Assembly (NCBI GenBank): GCA_002282445.1
Contig: NCJK01000008.1
Coordinates: forward strand, 101,817 to 143,516
Length of the DNA: 41,700 nucleotides
Direction: 5' to 3'
DNA from: Burkholderiales bacterium 39-55-53
GTDB taxonomy: Bacteria; Pseudomonadota; Gammaproteobacteria; Burkholderiales; Burkholderiaceae_C
The position numbers were made by a program, and so were the translations under genes. Below the pieces are notes generated by a model. That model saw only the letters and a program-made list of their open reading frames with translations. It was not told the origin of the DNA and made no database searches. Position 1 is the stretch's first letter. The number at the start of each line of letters is the position of its first letter. Below are positions 1-9,136 of the stretch, piece after piece.

Positions 1-175
1 ACCCTGATTCATGAGATATTTTTCTGTGGATAAGCTGCCTGCAAAGCAGAGGCAATAGAGCACTTTATCAAAAAATTATCCACAGGACGACTAAATGCAG
101 AAGTCTTTTTTTCAGCTTGTGCCTAAAGAGTGTGGATAAAAGTTAGGAAATTCCCTAAAAGTTTGAGATAATCAC
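1..175. other. oriC: Probable replication origin (oriC) segment
   Basis: Three perfect DnaA boxes are visible. TTATCCACA lies on the plus strand at 76-84, and the same word reads on the minus strand at 25-33 and 131-139 (TGTGGATAA as written). AT-rich stretches lie around 63-80 and 104-114. The segment precedes rpmH, and in Burkholderiales oriC normally sits between divergent dnaA and rpmH. dnaA itself would lie left of the window and is not seen. A GATAAT hexamer at 167-172 may be the -10 of the rpmH promoter, but I see no convincing -35. Confidence 0.75.
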
Positions 176-215
176 GGGTTTCCCTGATCTCAGGGCTTAG
201 CTTTTTGGAAAAATC

Positions 216-350
216 ATGAAACGCACTTACCAGCCTTCTAAAACCCGTCGCGCCCGTACCCATGGCTTTTTGGTTCGCATGAAAACACGCGGTGGCCGCG
301 CTGTGATCAATGCACGTCGTGCCAAAGGTCGCAAGCGTCTCGCTGTCTAA
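216..350 (+). CDS. rpmH: 50S ribosomal protein L34
   Basis: This gene encodes the 44-residue L34 protein of the large ribosomal subunit. The sequence begins MKRTYQPS and is rich in Arg and Lys, with the family-typical stretch ending GRKRLAV. Length and composition match L34 exactly. It opens the conserved origin-proximal operon rpmH-rnpA-yidD-yidC. A small dyad, CCCTGA/TCAGGG at 182-195, sits in its leader. The upstream Shine-Dalgarno signal is weak (GGA at 207-209), but the start is fixed by the family N-terminus. Confidence 0.97.
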   Translation: MKRTYQPSKTRRARTHGFLVRMKTRGGRAVINARRAKGRKRLAV

Positions 351-386
351 TTTTTGACCGCTGAGCAGGCCCGCGACTTTAAAACC

Positions 387-800
387 GTGGAACGTCTGAA
401 GCAGTGGTCAGAATTTCAGGCCGTCATGTCGGCAGGCACAGTGGCACGTACGCCGCATTTTGTGTTGCACCAGTGGCAGCCGCCTGTCAAAGCCTCCACA
501 GGGTCTGGGTTTGAAGAAACCCCGACCCTGTTTGTCGATGGTGTTTTGATGATGGGCGCGCTCACACCCAAACGTTGGGCCAAACGCGCTGTCACACGCA
601 ATCTCATTCGACGTCAAGTTCATGCCATTGCGCATGAGGTTGAAAAAGGTTTGACGCAGACAGCATATGTGGTTCGTTTGCGCGCAACGTTCTCTCCGCA
701 AAAATTTGTCAGTGCATCGTCGGATGTGCTGAAACAAGTTGTTCGGCAAGAACTCAAACAGTTGTTTGCATGTATGAACCAAAACAAGGTAACGCCATGA
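387..800 (+). CDS. rnpA: Ribonuclease P protein component
   Basis: This is the protein subunit of RNase P, which binds the catalytic RNA and helps mature the 5' ends of tRNAs. The family core is visible: an N-terminal RLKQWSEFQ segment, the VARTPHF strand and the basic signature KRWAKRAVTRNLIRRQ, followed by RLRATF. I chose the GTG at 387 because family members usually begin M-x-R-L-K. An in-frame TTG at 354, 4 bases after the rpmH stop, would add 11 residues. Neither start has a strong Shine-Dalgarno signal. The stop overlaps the yidD start by 4 bases (ATGA), which suggests translational coupling. Confidence 0.9.
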   Translation: MERLKQWSEFQAVMSAGTVARTPHFVLHQWQPPVKASTGSGFEETPTLFVDGVLMMGALTPKRWAKRAVTRNLIRRQVHAIAHEVEKGLTQTAYVVRLRATFSPQKFVSASSDVLKQVVRQELKQLFACMNQNKVTP

Positions 801-1060
801 TGCAAACGTTTTTGATGACGTTGGTACGCGGTTACCGCCTGCTGTTGAGCCCATGGCTTGGTTCGTCATGTCGGTTTGAGCCCACGTGCTCTGTGTATTC
901 ATTGCAGGCTCTAGAGCTTCATGGCGCAGCGCGTGGCAGTTATTTGACTTTGCGCCGTTTGGTGCGTTGCCATCCTTGGTGTGCTGGTGGGCATGATCCT
1001 GTGCCCCCTGCTTTGTTTAGCTCTTTGACCTCTTCCAACTCCGGAAAGAAAACTTCATGA
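797..1060 (+). CDS. yidD: Membrane protein insertion efficiency factor YidD
   Basis: This encodes a small (87 residues) membrane-associated protein of the YidD family, which helps insertion of inner-membrane proteins near YidC. Visible family features are the hydrophobic N-terminus, YRLLLSPWLG, the cysteine motif CRFEPTCSVY, the GxxRGxxL-like helix and the RCHPWCAGGHDPVP end, with four conserved Cys in all. The start at 797 is preceded by AAGG at 787-790. The stop overlaps the yidC start (ATGA at 1057-1060). A 9-residue upstream extension is possible but lacks a Shine-Dalgarno signal. Confidence 0.93.
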   Translation: MMQTFLMTLVRGYRLLLSPWLGSSCRFEPTCSVYSLQALELHGAARGSYLTLRRLVRCHPWCAGGHDPVPPALFSSLTSSNSGKKTS

Positions 1061-2763
1061 ATGACATTCGCCGCACCGTTCTGTGGGTGATCTTTGGTTT
1101 CTCAATGGTTCTTTTGTGGGACCAATGGCAAGTTCACAACGGCAACAAAGCCACGTTCTTCCCCACACCGTCTCAACAAGCCAAGTTAGCAACTGATGCA
1201 GCTTCAGCTGCGCCACAAGCGGCAGGTGTGCCTGCGCCAGTGGCGGCTCAAGGCGCAACGAGCGTTCCTGTGGTTGAAACACGCGCAACTAACAAAGAGT
1301 TGGTGCAAGTGGAAACCGATGTTGCCAAACTGACGTTTGACACAGAAGGCGCCAACTTGGTGCGTGTTGAGCTGCTCAAGCACGAAGATGAGCAAAAGCC
1401 AGGTAACAACATTGTTTTGCTAGATGACAGCAAAGAACGTGTCTACACATCACAGACAGGTTTGATCTCGTCTACGCCTGGTGTTGCATTACCAACACAC
1501 AAGACAGTGATGACGGTACGACCTGGTCCACGTCATCTCAAAGAGGGTTCAAACGAGCTTTTCATCACATTTGAGTCACCTGTGCAGGGTGGCGTGAAGC
1601 TGGTTAAAACATACACCGTCAAGCGTGGTGCATATGACATGGTCGTCAAACACGACATCGTGAATTCTGGCGCACAAGACGTGACACCACAGTTGTATTT
1701 CCAGCTGGTGCGTGACGGTAATAAGTTGGCAGGCGAATCTTCTTTTTATTCGACATTTACAGGCCCAGCTGTTTATACAGAAGCGCAGAAATACCAAAAG
1801 GTTGAATTTGCGGACATCAAGAAAAAGAAAGTTGATGTTGAAAAGCAATCGACAACGGGCTATGTCGCCATGGTGCAGCATTACTTTGCCAGTGCTTGGA
1901 TCTTGCCGGATGGCATGAGCCGCAACATCTCAATGGATGCTGTCGACATTGGTTCAACATTGGCTGACTGCTGCTATCGCGCCACATTGATTGCACCGTT
2001 AGAAGCGATCAAACCAGGCCAAACAAAAAGCGTGACTGCTACCTTCTATGCAGGTCCGCAAGAAGAAAACAAACTTGAGGCTTTGTACCCAGGGTTGGAT
2101 TTGGTGAAAGACTATGGTTGGTTGACCATCATGGCCAAGCCATTGTTCTGGTTGTTAGACCAACTCAACAGCATCCTGAAAAACTGGGGCTGGTCAATCG
2201 TGGCTTTGGTGGTCTTGCTCAAAGCAGGCTTCTACTGGTTGAATGCCCACGCCTACCAAAGCATGGCCAAAATGAAGGCCATCAACCCACGCATCATGGA
2301 AATGCGCGAGCGTCTCAAAGACAACCCGCAACAAATGCAAGTGGAAATGATGAAAATTTATCGCGACGAAAAGGTCAACCCCATGGGTGGCTGCTTGCCG
2401 ATTGCGATTCAAATTCCAGTATTCATCGCCTTGTATTGGGTGCTGTTGTCTACCGTTGAAATTCGTAACGCGCCATGGGTGGGTTGGATTCACGACTTGT
2501 CAGCACCAGACCCTTATTTCATCTTGCCGCTGGTCATGACGCTCACCACATTGCTGCAAACCGCATTGAACCCAGCACCACCAGATCCCATGCAAGCCAA
2601 ACTGATGTGGATCATGCCGTTGGCTTTCAGCGTGATGTTCTTCTTCTTCCCCGCTGGCTTGGTGTTGTACTGGATCACCAACAACGTGCTGTCCATTGCA
2701 CAACAATGGATCATCAACGTGCGCATGGGCGTGCCACCACAATTCAACTTGCCCAAGTTCTGA
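1057..2763 (+). CDS. yidC: Membrane protein insertase YidC
   Basis: YidC inserts and folds inner-membrane proteins, alone or with the Sec translocon. At 568 residues it has the gram-negative architecture: an N-terminal transmembrane anchor (about residues 7-24), a low-complexity Ala/Pro/Gln linker, a large periplasmic beta domain (about 80-340), and a C-terminal five-helix insertase core (about 360-555). The core contains the conserved cytoplasmic hairpin with [16 protein letters not shown] and the NPMGGCLP segment. It is translationally coupled to yidD and followed by a strong terminator. The Arg needed in the hydrophilic groove is expected near the [10 protein letters not shown] region, but I did not assign it. 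Confidence 0.97.
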   Translation: MNDIRRTVLWVIFGFSMVLLWDQWQVHNGNKATFFPTPSQQAKLATDAASAAPQAAGVPAPVAAQGATSVPVVETRATNKELVQVETDVAKLTFDTEGANLVRVELLKHEDEQKPGNNIVLLDDSKERVYTSQTGLISSTPGVALPTHKTVMTVRPGPRHLKEGSNELFITFESPVQGGVKLVKTYTVKRGAYDMVVKHDIVNSGAQDVTPQLYFQLVRDGNKLAGESSFYSTFTGPAVYTEAQKYQKVEFADIKKKKVDVEKQSTTGYVAMVQHYFASAWILPDGMSRNISMDAVDIGSTLADCCYRATLIAPLEAIKPGQTKSVTATFYAGPQEENKLEALYPGLDLVKDYGWLTIMAKPLFWLLDQLNSILKNWGWSIVALVVLLKAGFYWLNAHAYQSMAKMKAINPRIMEMRERLKDNPQQMQVEMMKIYRDEKVNPMGGCLPIAIQIPVFIALYWVLLSTVEIRNAPWVGWIHDLSAPDPYFILPLVMTLTTLLQTALNPAPPDPMQAKLMWIMPLAFSVMFFFFPAGLVLYWITNNVLSIAQQWIINVRMGVPPQFNLPKF

Positions 2764-2781
2764 TTTAGAAAATAGGCAACC

Positions 2782-2816
2782 AAAAACCCGCCACCTTCGG
2801 ATGGCGGGTTTTTTTC
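2782..2816 (+). terminator. Rho-independent terminator after yidC
   Basis: A perfect 9-bp stem (AACCCGCCA at 2785-2793 with TGGCGGGTT at 2802-2810) encloses a UUCG-type loop and is followed by a T run. It closes the rpmH-yidC operon 20 bases after the yidC stop and just before mnmE. Confidence 0.9.
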
Positions 2817-2830
2817 TGGACAATCTACCC

Positions 2831-4270
2831 ATGCTTTCTCAACACGACGCACCCATCATTGCAATTGCCACAGCGCCTGGTCGCGGAGCCGTGGGCATCG
2901 TACGTGTGAGTGGAAAGAACATAGGCACATTGGTACAGGCGCTGTGCGGTAAGGTACTGAAACCTCGTGAAGCCACGTACTTGCCGTTACCTGATGAAAC
3001 AGGCACACCCATTGACCATGTGTTGGCATTGCACTTTCCCGGGCCGAATAGCTACACCGGCGAAGACGTGTTGGAGCTACAAGCCCATGGTGGCCCTGTG
3101 GTGCTGCAATTGATTTTGGCGCGTTGCTTGCGCGTAGCGGCTGCACCGAATGAGCACAACAAACCTTTGCTAAGTGGCTTGCGCTTGGCCCAGCCAGGGG
3201 AGTTCACACAGCGGGCATTCCTGAATCACAAACTCGATTTAGCCCAAGCAGAAGCCGTGGCTGATTTGATTGATGCCAGCACTGAAGCAGCAGCACGAGG
3301 CGCGAGTCGATCGCTGGCGGGAGCCTTCTCAAATGAAATTCACCAACTGCGCGATGCGCTCATTCATTTGCGCATGTTGGTGGAAGCGACATTGGACTTC
3401 CCAGAAGAAGACATCGACTTTTTAAAGCAAGCTGACGCACAAGGGCAGTTAGACCGTTTGCAACAAAACCTCACACGCGTGATGGCGCAAACCAAGCAAG
3501 GCGCGTTGCTGCGCGAAGGCATTCGCGTGGTCATTGCTGGCCAGCCGAATGCGGGGAAAAGCTCTTTGCTCAATGCCTTGGCGGGCGCAGAGCTCGCCAT
3601 CGTCACGCCCATTGCAGGCACAACTCGTGACGTGGTGCAACAAACCATTCAGATCGAAGGCGTGCCCTTGCACGTGGTGGACACAGCTGGTTTGCGTGAA
3701 CATCCTGATGTGGACGAGGTCGAGCGCATCGGCATTGCCCGCGCATGGGACCAAATAAGCCAAGCTGATGCTGTGTTGTTTTTGCATGACCTCACGCGCA
3801 AAGAAGACGTGGCTTATGCGGCGGCTGACAAACAAATTGAAAAAACTTTAAAGGGCAAATTGGACGCGTATGTACCCGTCCTTCACTTGTGGAACAAAGC
3901 AGATGCACACAGCATGGCCGCAACTTTGCCTAGCCAAGATGGCGCGACAGCAGCGACACACATCACGTTGTCAGCCAAAACTGGTGATGGTTTGCCTGCT
4001 TTGCGTCAACAACTGCTGAACGTGGTGGGTTGGCAAGGTGGTAGCGCCGAGGGAATGTTCATGGCCCGTGAGCGTCATGTGCAAGCCTTGCATGAAGTAG
4101 ACGAACACCTCATGCTGGCCAACGCCTGTTTGCAAGCCCAAGTGCCAGCGCTTGATTTATTGGCTGAAGAGCTGCGACTCAGCCAAAACGCACTCAACAC
4201 CATCACGGGCGAGTTCACGCCAGACGATTTGTTGGGTGTGATCTTCTCTAGTTTTTGCATCGGCAAATAA
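2831..4270 (+). CDS. mnmE: tRNA uridine-5-carboxymethylaminomethyl modification GTPase MnmE
   Basis: MnmE works with MnmG to modify the wobble uridine U34 of certain tRNAs in the cytoplasm. The 479 residues fit the family: an N-terminal formyl-THF-binding-like domain with [14 protein letters not shown], a helical domain, and an inserted Ras-like G domain. The G1 motif GQPNAGKSS is near residue 237, then come GTTRD, DTAGLRE near 283 and NKAD near 354. The C-terminus FCIGK contains the catalytic cysteine. The start at 2831 gives the canonical N-terminus; longer in-frame reading into the terminator is spurious. Confidence 0.97.
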   Translation: MLSQHDAPIIAIATAPGRGAVGIVRVSGKNIGTLVQALCGKVLKPREATYLPLPDETGTPIDHVLALHFPGPNSYTGEDVLELQAHGGPVVLQLILARCLRVAAAPNEHNKPLLSGLRLAQPGEFTQRAFLNHKLDLAQAEAVADLIDASTEAAARGASRSLAGAFSNEIHQLRDALIHLRMLVEATLDFPEEDIDFLKQADAQGQLDRLQQNLTRVMAQTKQGALLREGIRVVIAGQPNAGKSSLLNALAGAELAIVTPIAGTTRDVVQQTIQIEGVPLHVVDTAGLREHPDVDEVERIGIARAWDQISQADAVLFLHDLTRKEDVAYAAADKQIEKTLKGKLDAYVPVLHLWNKADAHSMAATLPSQDGATAATHITLSAKTGDGLPALRQQLLNVVGWQGGSAEGMFMARERHVQALHEVDEHLMLANACLQAQVPALDLLAEELRLSQNALNTITGEFTPDDLLGVIFSSFCIGK

Positions 4271-4296
4271 GTCGGCTGCGAACATAAAATCAAAAT

Positions 4297-5310
4297 ATGA
4301 CCCAAAACCAAGCCAACACCACACAAACAATGTCAAAGGTGGATGACCAGCGCATCCTGCAGCTGGCACATGACACCTTAGACATTGAAGCCGACGCCGT
4401 GCGCCATTTGCGCAATGGGTTGTCGCCAAGTTTTGTGCAAGCCGTGCATGCCATTCTGAAAGTGACAGGTCGCGTGGTTGTGATGGGTATGGGCAAAAGC
4501 GGCCATGTGGGCCGCAAGATTACTGCCACCCTTGCTTCTACCGGAACACCCGCCATGTTTGTGCATCCTGCCGAAGCCAGCCATGGCGACTTAGGGATGG
4601 TCAAAGACACGGATTTGGTCATCGCCATTTCAAACAGCGGCGAGAGCGATGAGCTGGCGGCTATCTTGCCGGTGCTCAAGCGACAAGGTGTACCTTTGAT
4701 TGCACTCACCGGCGGCGCTGATTCAACCTTGGCCAATCACGCCGACATCGTGCTCAACACCGGTGTGTTGAAAGAAGCGTGCCCACTTAACTTAGCCCCT
4801 ACAGCCAGCACCACGGCACAAATGGCCATGGGCGATGCATTGGCGGTTGCGTTGCTGGATGCGCGTGGCTTCAAGGCCGAAGACTTTGCGCGTTCACACC
4901 CCGGCGGGGCGCTGGGTCGTCGATTGCTCACCCATGTGAGCGATGTCATGCGCGGCGGAGATGACGTGCCAAGCGTTTTGCCTACGGTCAGTTTCAGTGA
5001 CTTGATGCGTGAGATGAGCGCCAAAGGTTTGGGCGCATCCGCAATTGTGGATGCCAACAAAAAAGTCTTGGGTATCTTCACGGATGGCGATTTGCGTCGC
5101 CTCATCGAAACAGGAACAGACATGCGTCAACTGAGTGCGGAGCAGGTCATGCATGCCAACCCGCGCACCGTACGCTCCAGCGCGTTGGCCGCCGAAGCTG
5201 CAGAGCTGATGGAGTTGCACCGCATCACCAGCGTGTTGGTGGTGGACGAGCAAGGCACGCTCTGTGGCGCACTCAATACCAACGACCTCATGCGTGCGAA
5301 AGTCATCTGA
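4297..5310 (+). CDS. kdsD: Arabinose-5-phosphate isomerase (KpsF/GutQ family)
   Basis: This enzyme converts ribulose-5-phosphate to arabinose-5-phosphate, the first committed step toward Kdo for lipopolysaccharide. At 337 residues it shows a SIS sugar-isomerase domain (about 40-185, with MGMGKSGHVG, SNSGESDE and the HPGGALGRRL end) followed by two CBS domains (about 205-335). It overlaps kdsC by one base (TGATG), so the two steps of Kdo synthesis are coupled. The start has little Shine-Dalgarno signal; a second in-frame ATG at 4330 is possible. Confidence 0.95.
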   Translation: MTQNQANTTQTMSKVDDQRILQLAHDTLDIEADAVRHLRNGLSPSFVQAVHAILKVTGRVVVMGMGKSGHVGRKITATLASTGTPAMFVHPAEASHGDLGMVKDTDLVIAISNSGESDELAAILPVLKRQGVPLIALTGGADSTLANHADIVLNTGVLKEACPLNLAPTASTTAQMAMGDALAVALLDARGFKAEDFARSHPGGALGRRLLTHVSDVMRGGDDVPSVLPTVSFSDLMREMSAKGLGASAIVDANKKVLGIFTDGDLRRLIETGTDMRQLSAEQVMHANPRTVRSSALAAEAAELMELHRITSVLVVDEQGTLCGALNTNDLMRAKVI

Positions 5311-5864
5311 TGAGCACACACACAACTGCGCTGAACTTTGATCCGTCCTTGTTGCTGCGCGCACAAAACGTGCGCGTGGCATTCTTTGATGTGGACGGCG
5401 TGCTCACTGACGGTGGGTTGTTGTTTACCGAAAACGGCGAAACCATCAAGCGTTTTTGCACGCTCGATGGGCATGGCTTGAAGATGCTGCAAAAAGCAGG
5501 TATTACGCCAGCTGTCATTACCGGCCGCGACAGTGCGCCACTGCGTGCGCGGCTCAAAGCGCTGGGCATCACGCATGTGCGCTACGGGACAGAAGACAAA
5601 GCCCCTGCCGCACAAGAAATGCTCAATGAGTTGGGCTTGGATTGGTCACAAGCCGCGCACATGGGTGATGATTGGCCTGACATGGCCGTGATGACCCGTG
5701 CTGCATTTGCCTGCGCGCCTAGCAACGCACACATTGAAGTCAAGGCCATTGCACATTACGTGACCCAGCGCGAAGGTGGCCACGGCGCAGCACGCGAGTT
5801 TTGCGATTTGTTGTTGGTGGCTAGCGGCCGATACGCTGAGTTGTTAAAAGGCTATATCGGATGA
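5310..5864 (+). CDS. kdsC: 3-deoxy-D-manno-octulosonate 8-phosphate phosphatase
   Basis: KdsC is a HAD-superfamily phosphatase that releases Kdo from Kdo-8-phosphate. The 184-residue protein has HAD motif I FFDVDGVLTDG (about 24-34), the Thr/Ser motif VITGRDS, and motif III MGDDWPDM near residue 118. It lacks a cap insert, as expected for the tetrameric KdsC type. It sits between kdsD and lptC with overlaps on both sides, forming a tight LPS operon. Confidence 0.95.
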   Translation: MSTHTTALNFDPSLLLRAQNVRVAFFDVDGVLTDGGLLFTENGETIKRFCTLDGHGLKMLQKAGITPAVITGRDSAPLRARLKALGITHVRYGTEDKAPAAQEMLNELGLDWSQAAHMGDDWPDMAVMTRAAFACAPSNAHIEVKAIAHYVTQREGGHGAAREFCDLLLVASGRYAELLKGYIG

Positions 5865-6511
5865 GTTCAGCAGCCTCGTTGTCTCTGCTGATGCGCGTGC
5901 GTCGCTTACTCGACCGTACGGTGGTGTATTTACCTTTGGTGCTTATGGGCCTGATGGCAATGACGACTTATTGGTTGGTACATGTGACACCTGCTGCAGA
6001 AAACTTGACAGAAGAACCCCTGCGCCGTCATGAACCTGACTATTTCATGCGGGAGTTCTCAGTCAAAGTCTTCGGCGAAGATGGTCGACTAAAAAGCGAG
6101 ATCCTTGGTACTGAAGGGCGTCATTTTCCAGATACAGATACGCTAGAAATTGATCAGCCAAGAATTCGAATTTCGGGAGCAGAAGGACGGGTGACAACGG
6201 CCGTAGCAGTCAGAGGCCTCATTAATGCTGATGGGTCAGAGGTTCAGTTGTTTGACAAAGCAGTTGTAGTACGTGAAGCGGCTACCAATGCGCAAGGCAT
6301 GGAAACGCCACGCAATGAAATGCAAAGTGATTTTTTGCATTTGTTCGCCGATAAAGAACAAGTCCGCACGCATTTGCCCGTAGTGATATTGCGTGGTGCT
6401 GGGGATCAATTTACTTCGCAAGATGGCGTGAGTTACGACAACTTAGACCAAGTCATGCAGCTTTCAGGACGCGTTCGTGGCACGATGCAGCCACCTAAGG
6501 ACAAGAAGTAA
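5861..6511 (+). CDS. lptC: LPS export ABC transporter periplasmic protein LptC
   Basis: LptC is a bitopic inner-membrane protein that passes lipopolysaccharide from the LptB2FG transporter to LptA. The 216 residues show one N-terminal transmembrane helix (about 19-42, TVVYLPLVLMGLMAMTTYWL) followed by a periplasmic beta-jellyroll region starting near FSVKVFGEDGRLKSEI. It overlaps kdsC by four bases. lptA, lptB and rpoN usually follow in related bacteria, but here a terminator and an unrelated gene follow. Codon use is somewhat more AT-rich in the second half. Confidence 0.9.
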   Translation: MSSAASLSLLMRVRRLLDRTVVYLPLVLMGLMAMTTYWLVHVTPAAENLTEEPLRRHEPDYFMREFSVKVFGEDGRLKSEILGTEGRHFPDTDTLEIDQPRIRISGAEGRVTTAVAVRGLINADGSEVQLFDKAVVVREAATNAQGMETPRNEMQSDFLHLFADKEQVRTHLPVVILRGAGDQFTSQDGVSYDNLDQVMQLSGRVRGTMQPPKDKK

Positions 6512-6537
6512 AAAAGGCTCCGAAAGGAGCCTTTTGA
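6509..6537. terminator. Bidirectional terminator between lptC and the RRM gene
   Basis: An 8-bp perfect stem (AAGGCTCC at 6514-6521, GGAGCCTT at 6526-6533) is capped by a GAAA tetraloop. It has a T run on the plus side and an A run on the left, which reads as T on the minus strand. It can serve both convergent genes. Confidence 0.9.
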
Positions 6538-6557
6538 TTTGCAGTGAAGCAGATCGA

Positions 6558-7022
6558 TTAGTAGCTGTTGCCACCACCGAACCCGCCGCGACCACCGCCG
6601 CCGCCTTCACGACGACCGCCGCCAGCACCGCCGCCGCCGTAGGGGCTACGGAAACCACCGCCACCACCTTCGCGGCCACCGCCACCATAGCCGCCGCCTT
6701 CACCGCGACCGCCACCACCGTAGCCGCCACCGCCATCACGGCCGCCGAAGCCGCCGGTGCGTGGAGGACGTGGTTCCATAGGGCGTGCTTCGTTCACAAC
6801 TAGGCTGCGACCACCCAAAGGTGCGCCGTTCATGCCTTCGATGGCAGCAAGCGCTTCGGCATCGCTGCCCATTTCGACGAAACCAAAACCTTTGGAGCGG
6901 CCAGTGTCGCGCTCCATCATGACCTTGGCGCTGGTCACAGAACCGAACTGTCCGAAAGACTGTTCAAGATCACCGTCGCGCACGGAATACGGCAAGTTGC
7001 CGACGTACAGTTTGTTGCCCAT
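6558..7022 (-). CDS. Glycine-rich RNA-binding protein with one RRM
   Basis: This 154-residue protein has a single N-terminal RNA recognition motif (residues 1-80) with RNP2 LYVGNL and RNP1 KGFGFVEM. A glycine/arginine-rich tail (about 88-154) follows, made of GGGGY, GGGGR and GEGGG-like units. The architecture matches bacterial Rbp-type and plant GRP-type proteins, which bind single-stranded RNA and are often cold-induced. The role here is inferred only. AAGGAG lies 9 bases before the ATG. The tail is encoded by a low-complexity stretch at 6560-6745 that could vary in length between strains. Confidence 0.92.
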   Translation of the reverse strand: MGNKLYVGNLPYSVRDGDLEQSFGQFGSVTSAKVMMERDTGRSKGFGFVEMGSDAEALAAIEGMNGAPLGGRSLVVNEARPMEPRPPRTGGFGGRDGGGGYGGGGRGEGGGYGGGGREGGGGGFRSPYGGGGAGGGRREGGGGGRGGFGGGNSY

Positions 7023-7211
7023 GAAAGGGACTCCTTAAAACACAAAAACAAAGCGATGGAGTCCCGAACCGAAACTGACCGATCACCAAATACACCTTGC
7101 CCGTGCTTGCACGCGCAAAGTTGCAACAATTATGGTGCACAAGTTGGCAAAAATACCAAGCGTTTACCTGTATTTAACGCAATTCGTGCGCGAAAAAGAC
7201 GTTTGTGCAAC

Positions 7212-8414
7212 TTACCAACTTGCCTCACGGTCAGGTGATGCGGTGATTTTATGGATCGTCAAGTCTGCACCTTCAAACTCTTCTTCTTGGCTCATGCGCA
7301 GCCCAACGGTCATCTTCAACACGCCGTACACGATGAATCCGCCGACCAGCGCCCACACCACACCCAGTGCGGTACCCGCCAGTTGTGCAGTCAAGTTGAT
7401 GCCGCCTAAACCGCCTAGGGCTTGGGTCCCAAACACACCGGCTGCAATGCCGCCCCATGTGCCACACAGGCCGTGTAATGGCCACACGCCCAACACATCG
7501 TCGATGCGCCATTTGTTTTGCGTCAATGTGAACATGACCACAAAAATACCACCCGCTACCGCTCCCACCACCAATGCGCCCATGGGGTGCATCAAGTCAG
7601 AGCCCGCGCACACCGCCACCAAGCCAGCCAGTGGGCCGTTATGCACAAAGCCAGGGTCGTTTTTGCCAGCAATCAGCGCCACCAATGTGCCGCCTACCAT
7701 TGCCATCAATGAGTTGACAGCCACGAGGCCAGAAATCTTGTCGAGTGTTTGTGCGCTCATCACGTTGAAGCCAAACCAGCCCACGATCAAGATCCAAGCG
7801 CCCAAGGCGAGGAATGGGATGCTAGAAGGTGGGTGTGCAGAAATTGCACCGTCTTTGCGGTAGCGGTTGCTACGTGCACCGAGTAACAACACAGCAGGCA
7901 AAGCAATCCAACCGCCCACAGCGTGTACCACCACAGAGCCAGCAAAGTCATGGAACTCGTCACCCGTCACTTCCTTGAGCCAAGCTTGGAAACCGAAATG
8001 TTGATTCCAAGCAATGCCCTCAAAGAAGGGGTAAATGAAGCCGACGATCACCGCTGTGGCAATGAGCTGTGGCCAAAACTTGGCGCGTTCAGCGATGCCG
8101 CCCGAGATGATGGCGGGAATGGCGGCAGCAAAGGTCAGCAAGAAAAAGAACTTGACCAAGTCGTAGCCATTTTTGGCGGCCAGTGTTTCTGCGCCAATCA
8201 TGAAGCCCGTGCCATACGCCACGCCGTAGCCCACCACAAAATAGGCGAGGGTGGACACGCAGAAGTCGACCAAAATTTTCACCAACGCATTGACTTGGTT
8301 TTTGCGCCGAACTGTGCCCAGCTCTAAAAACGCGAAACCAGCATGCATGGCGAGCACCATGATGGCACCCAGCAGAATGAACAAAGCATCTGCGCCCTGT
8401 TTGTGTGCATCCAT
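7212..8414 (-). CDS. amt: Ammonium transporter (Amt/MEP/Rh family)
   Basis: This is an integral inner-membrane channel for ammonium/ammonia, 400 residues with about 11 transmembrane helices. The first family histidine lies in HDFAGSVVVHAVGG, with the associated Asp, and the second in WPLHGLCGTWGG. It begins directly with a membrane helix (ADALFILLGAIMVLAMHAGFAF preceded by a short polar segment) and lacks the cleaved signal of E. coli AmtB. No glnK lies beside it. AAGGA sits 9 bases before the start. A sigma54-like promoter lies upstream on the same strand (8487-8501), which would fit nitrogen control. Confidence 0.95.
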   Translation of the reverse strand: MDAHKQGADALFILLGAIMVLAMHAGFAFLELGTVRRKNQVNALVKILVDFCVSTLAYFVVGYGVAYGTGFMIGAETLAAKNGYDLVKFFFLLTFAAAIPAIISGGIAERAKFWPQLIATAVIVGFIYPFFEGIAWNQHFGFQAWLKEVTGDEFHDFAGSVVVHAVGGWIALPAVLLLGARSNRYRKDGAISAHPPSSIPFLALGAWILIVGWFGFNVMSAQTLDKISGLVAVNSLMAMVGGTLVALIAGKNDPGFVHNGPLAGLVAVCAGSDLMHPMGALVVGAVAGGIFVVMFTLTQNKWRIDDVLGVWPLHGLCGTWGGIAAGVFGTQALGGLGGINLTAQLAGTALGVVWALVGGFIVYGVLKMTVGLRMSQEEEFEGADLTIHKITASPDREASW

Positions 8415-8444
8415 AAATCTAATCCTTGGAAATTGAACTTATTT

Positions 8445-8501
8445 GGTGCGTTTTTGCACCTGTTATTTGTACCGCACCAGATGTAAGCAAAAAATGCACC
8501 A
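8445..8501 (-). promoter_or_regulatory. Candidate sigma54 promoter and GCACC half-sites upstream of amt
   Basis: Reading the minus strand from 8501 to 8487 gives TGGTGC-N5-TTGC. The invariant GG and GC are exactly 10 bases apart, as in sigma54 -24/-12 promoters; the consensus is TGGCAC-N5-TTGC. Transcription would start near 8475, about 60 bases before amt. Half-sites like those of NtrC recur at 8445-8449 (GGTGC) and at 8456-8460, 8474-8478 and 8496-8500 (GCACC). Their order does not form the classic NtrC dyad, so activator binding is speculative. Confidence 0.4.
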
Positions 8502-8536
8502 AAAGTTCAAAAAAGCGAAGCAGTAGGATCCCCAAC

Positions 8537-9136
8537 ATGGAAGCATTTTTGATCTCTACCGGAATCGTAGCCCTTGCAGAAATGGGCGACAAGACACAAC
8601 TTTTATCTTTGGTGCTGGCCGCGCGTTTTCGCAGACCTTGGCCCATTGTGTGGGGCATTTTGGTAGCAACCTTGGCCAATCATGCGTTGGCTGGGGGGTT
8701 TGGTACATGGATCACCAGCTTCATGGGACCCACAGTATTGCGCTGGGTGCTGGGCGTCTCGTTCTTGGCGATGGCCGCTTGGATGCTGGTGCCAGACAAG
8801 TTGGACGATGACGATGCAGATGTAAAGCCCAGGTTTGGCGTGTTTGGCACAACCGTGATTGCGTTCTTCTTGGCCGAGATGGGCGACAAAACACAAATCG
8901 CTACGGTCATGCTGGCGGCGGAATATCAATCGTGGATGTGGGTGGTGGCCGGCACAACGTTGGGCATGATGTTGGCCAACGCGCCAGTGGTTTGGTTTGG
9001 CGAGCGCATCACGCGGCTTGTGCCGCTCACATGGGTGCATCGCATCAGCGCGGTGATCTTTGTGGTGTTGGGCCTTCTGGTTTTGCTCGGTGGTGAGGCG
9101 TCGGTGACAGAATCTGCGGCATTGCTTGAGAAATAA
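8537..9136 (+). CDS. TMEM165/GDT1 (UPF0016) family cation transporter
   Basis: This 199-residue membrane protein has two repeats of three helices, each starting with the family signature: ALAEMGDKTQLL near residue 12 and FLAEMGDKTQIA near residue 115. The E-x-G-D-K/R-T motifs bind the cation. A short Asp-rich loop (LDDDDAD) joins the halves. Bacterial relatives such as MneA export manganese; the metal here is not shown by the sequence. I looked for the yybP-ykoY manganese riboswitch in the 122-base upstream region and did not see it. The start at 8537 gives the family N-terminus. Confidence 0.9.
   Translation: MEAFLISTGIVALAEMGDKTQLLSLVLAARFRRPWPIVWGILVATLANHALAGGFGTWITSFMGPTVLRWVLGVSFLAMAAWMLVPDKLDDDDADVKPRFGVFGTTVIAFFLAEMGDKTQIATVMLAAEYQSWMWVVAGTTLGMMLANAPVVWFGERITRLVPLTWVHRISAVIFVVLGLLVLLGGEASVTESAALLEK

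Noticed and set aside
6464-6739. Ala/Val repeat protein opposite the RRM gene
   Set aside because: It is the low-complexity mirror of the glycine-rich tail.
8415-8536. yybP-ykoY manganese riboswitch before the GDT1-type gene
   Set aside because: The conserved paired elements and GGGGAGUA-type core were not found by eye.
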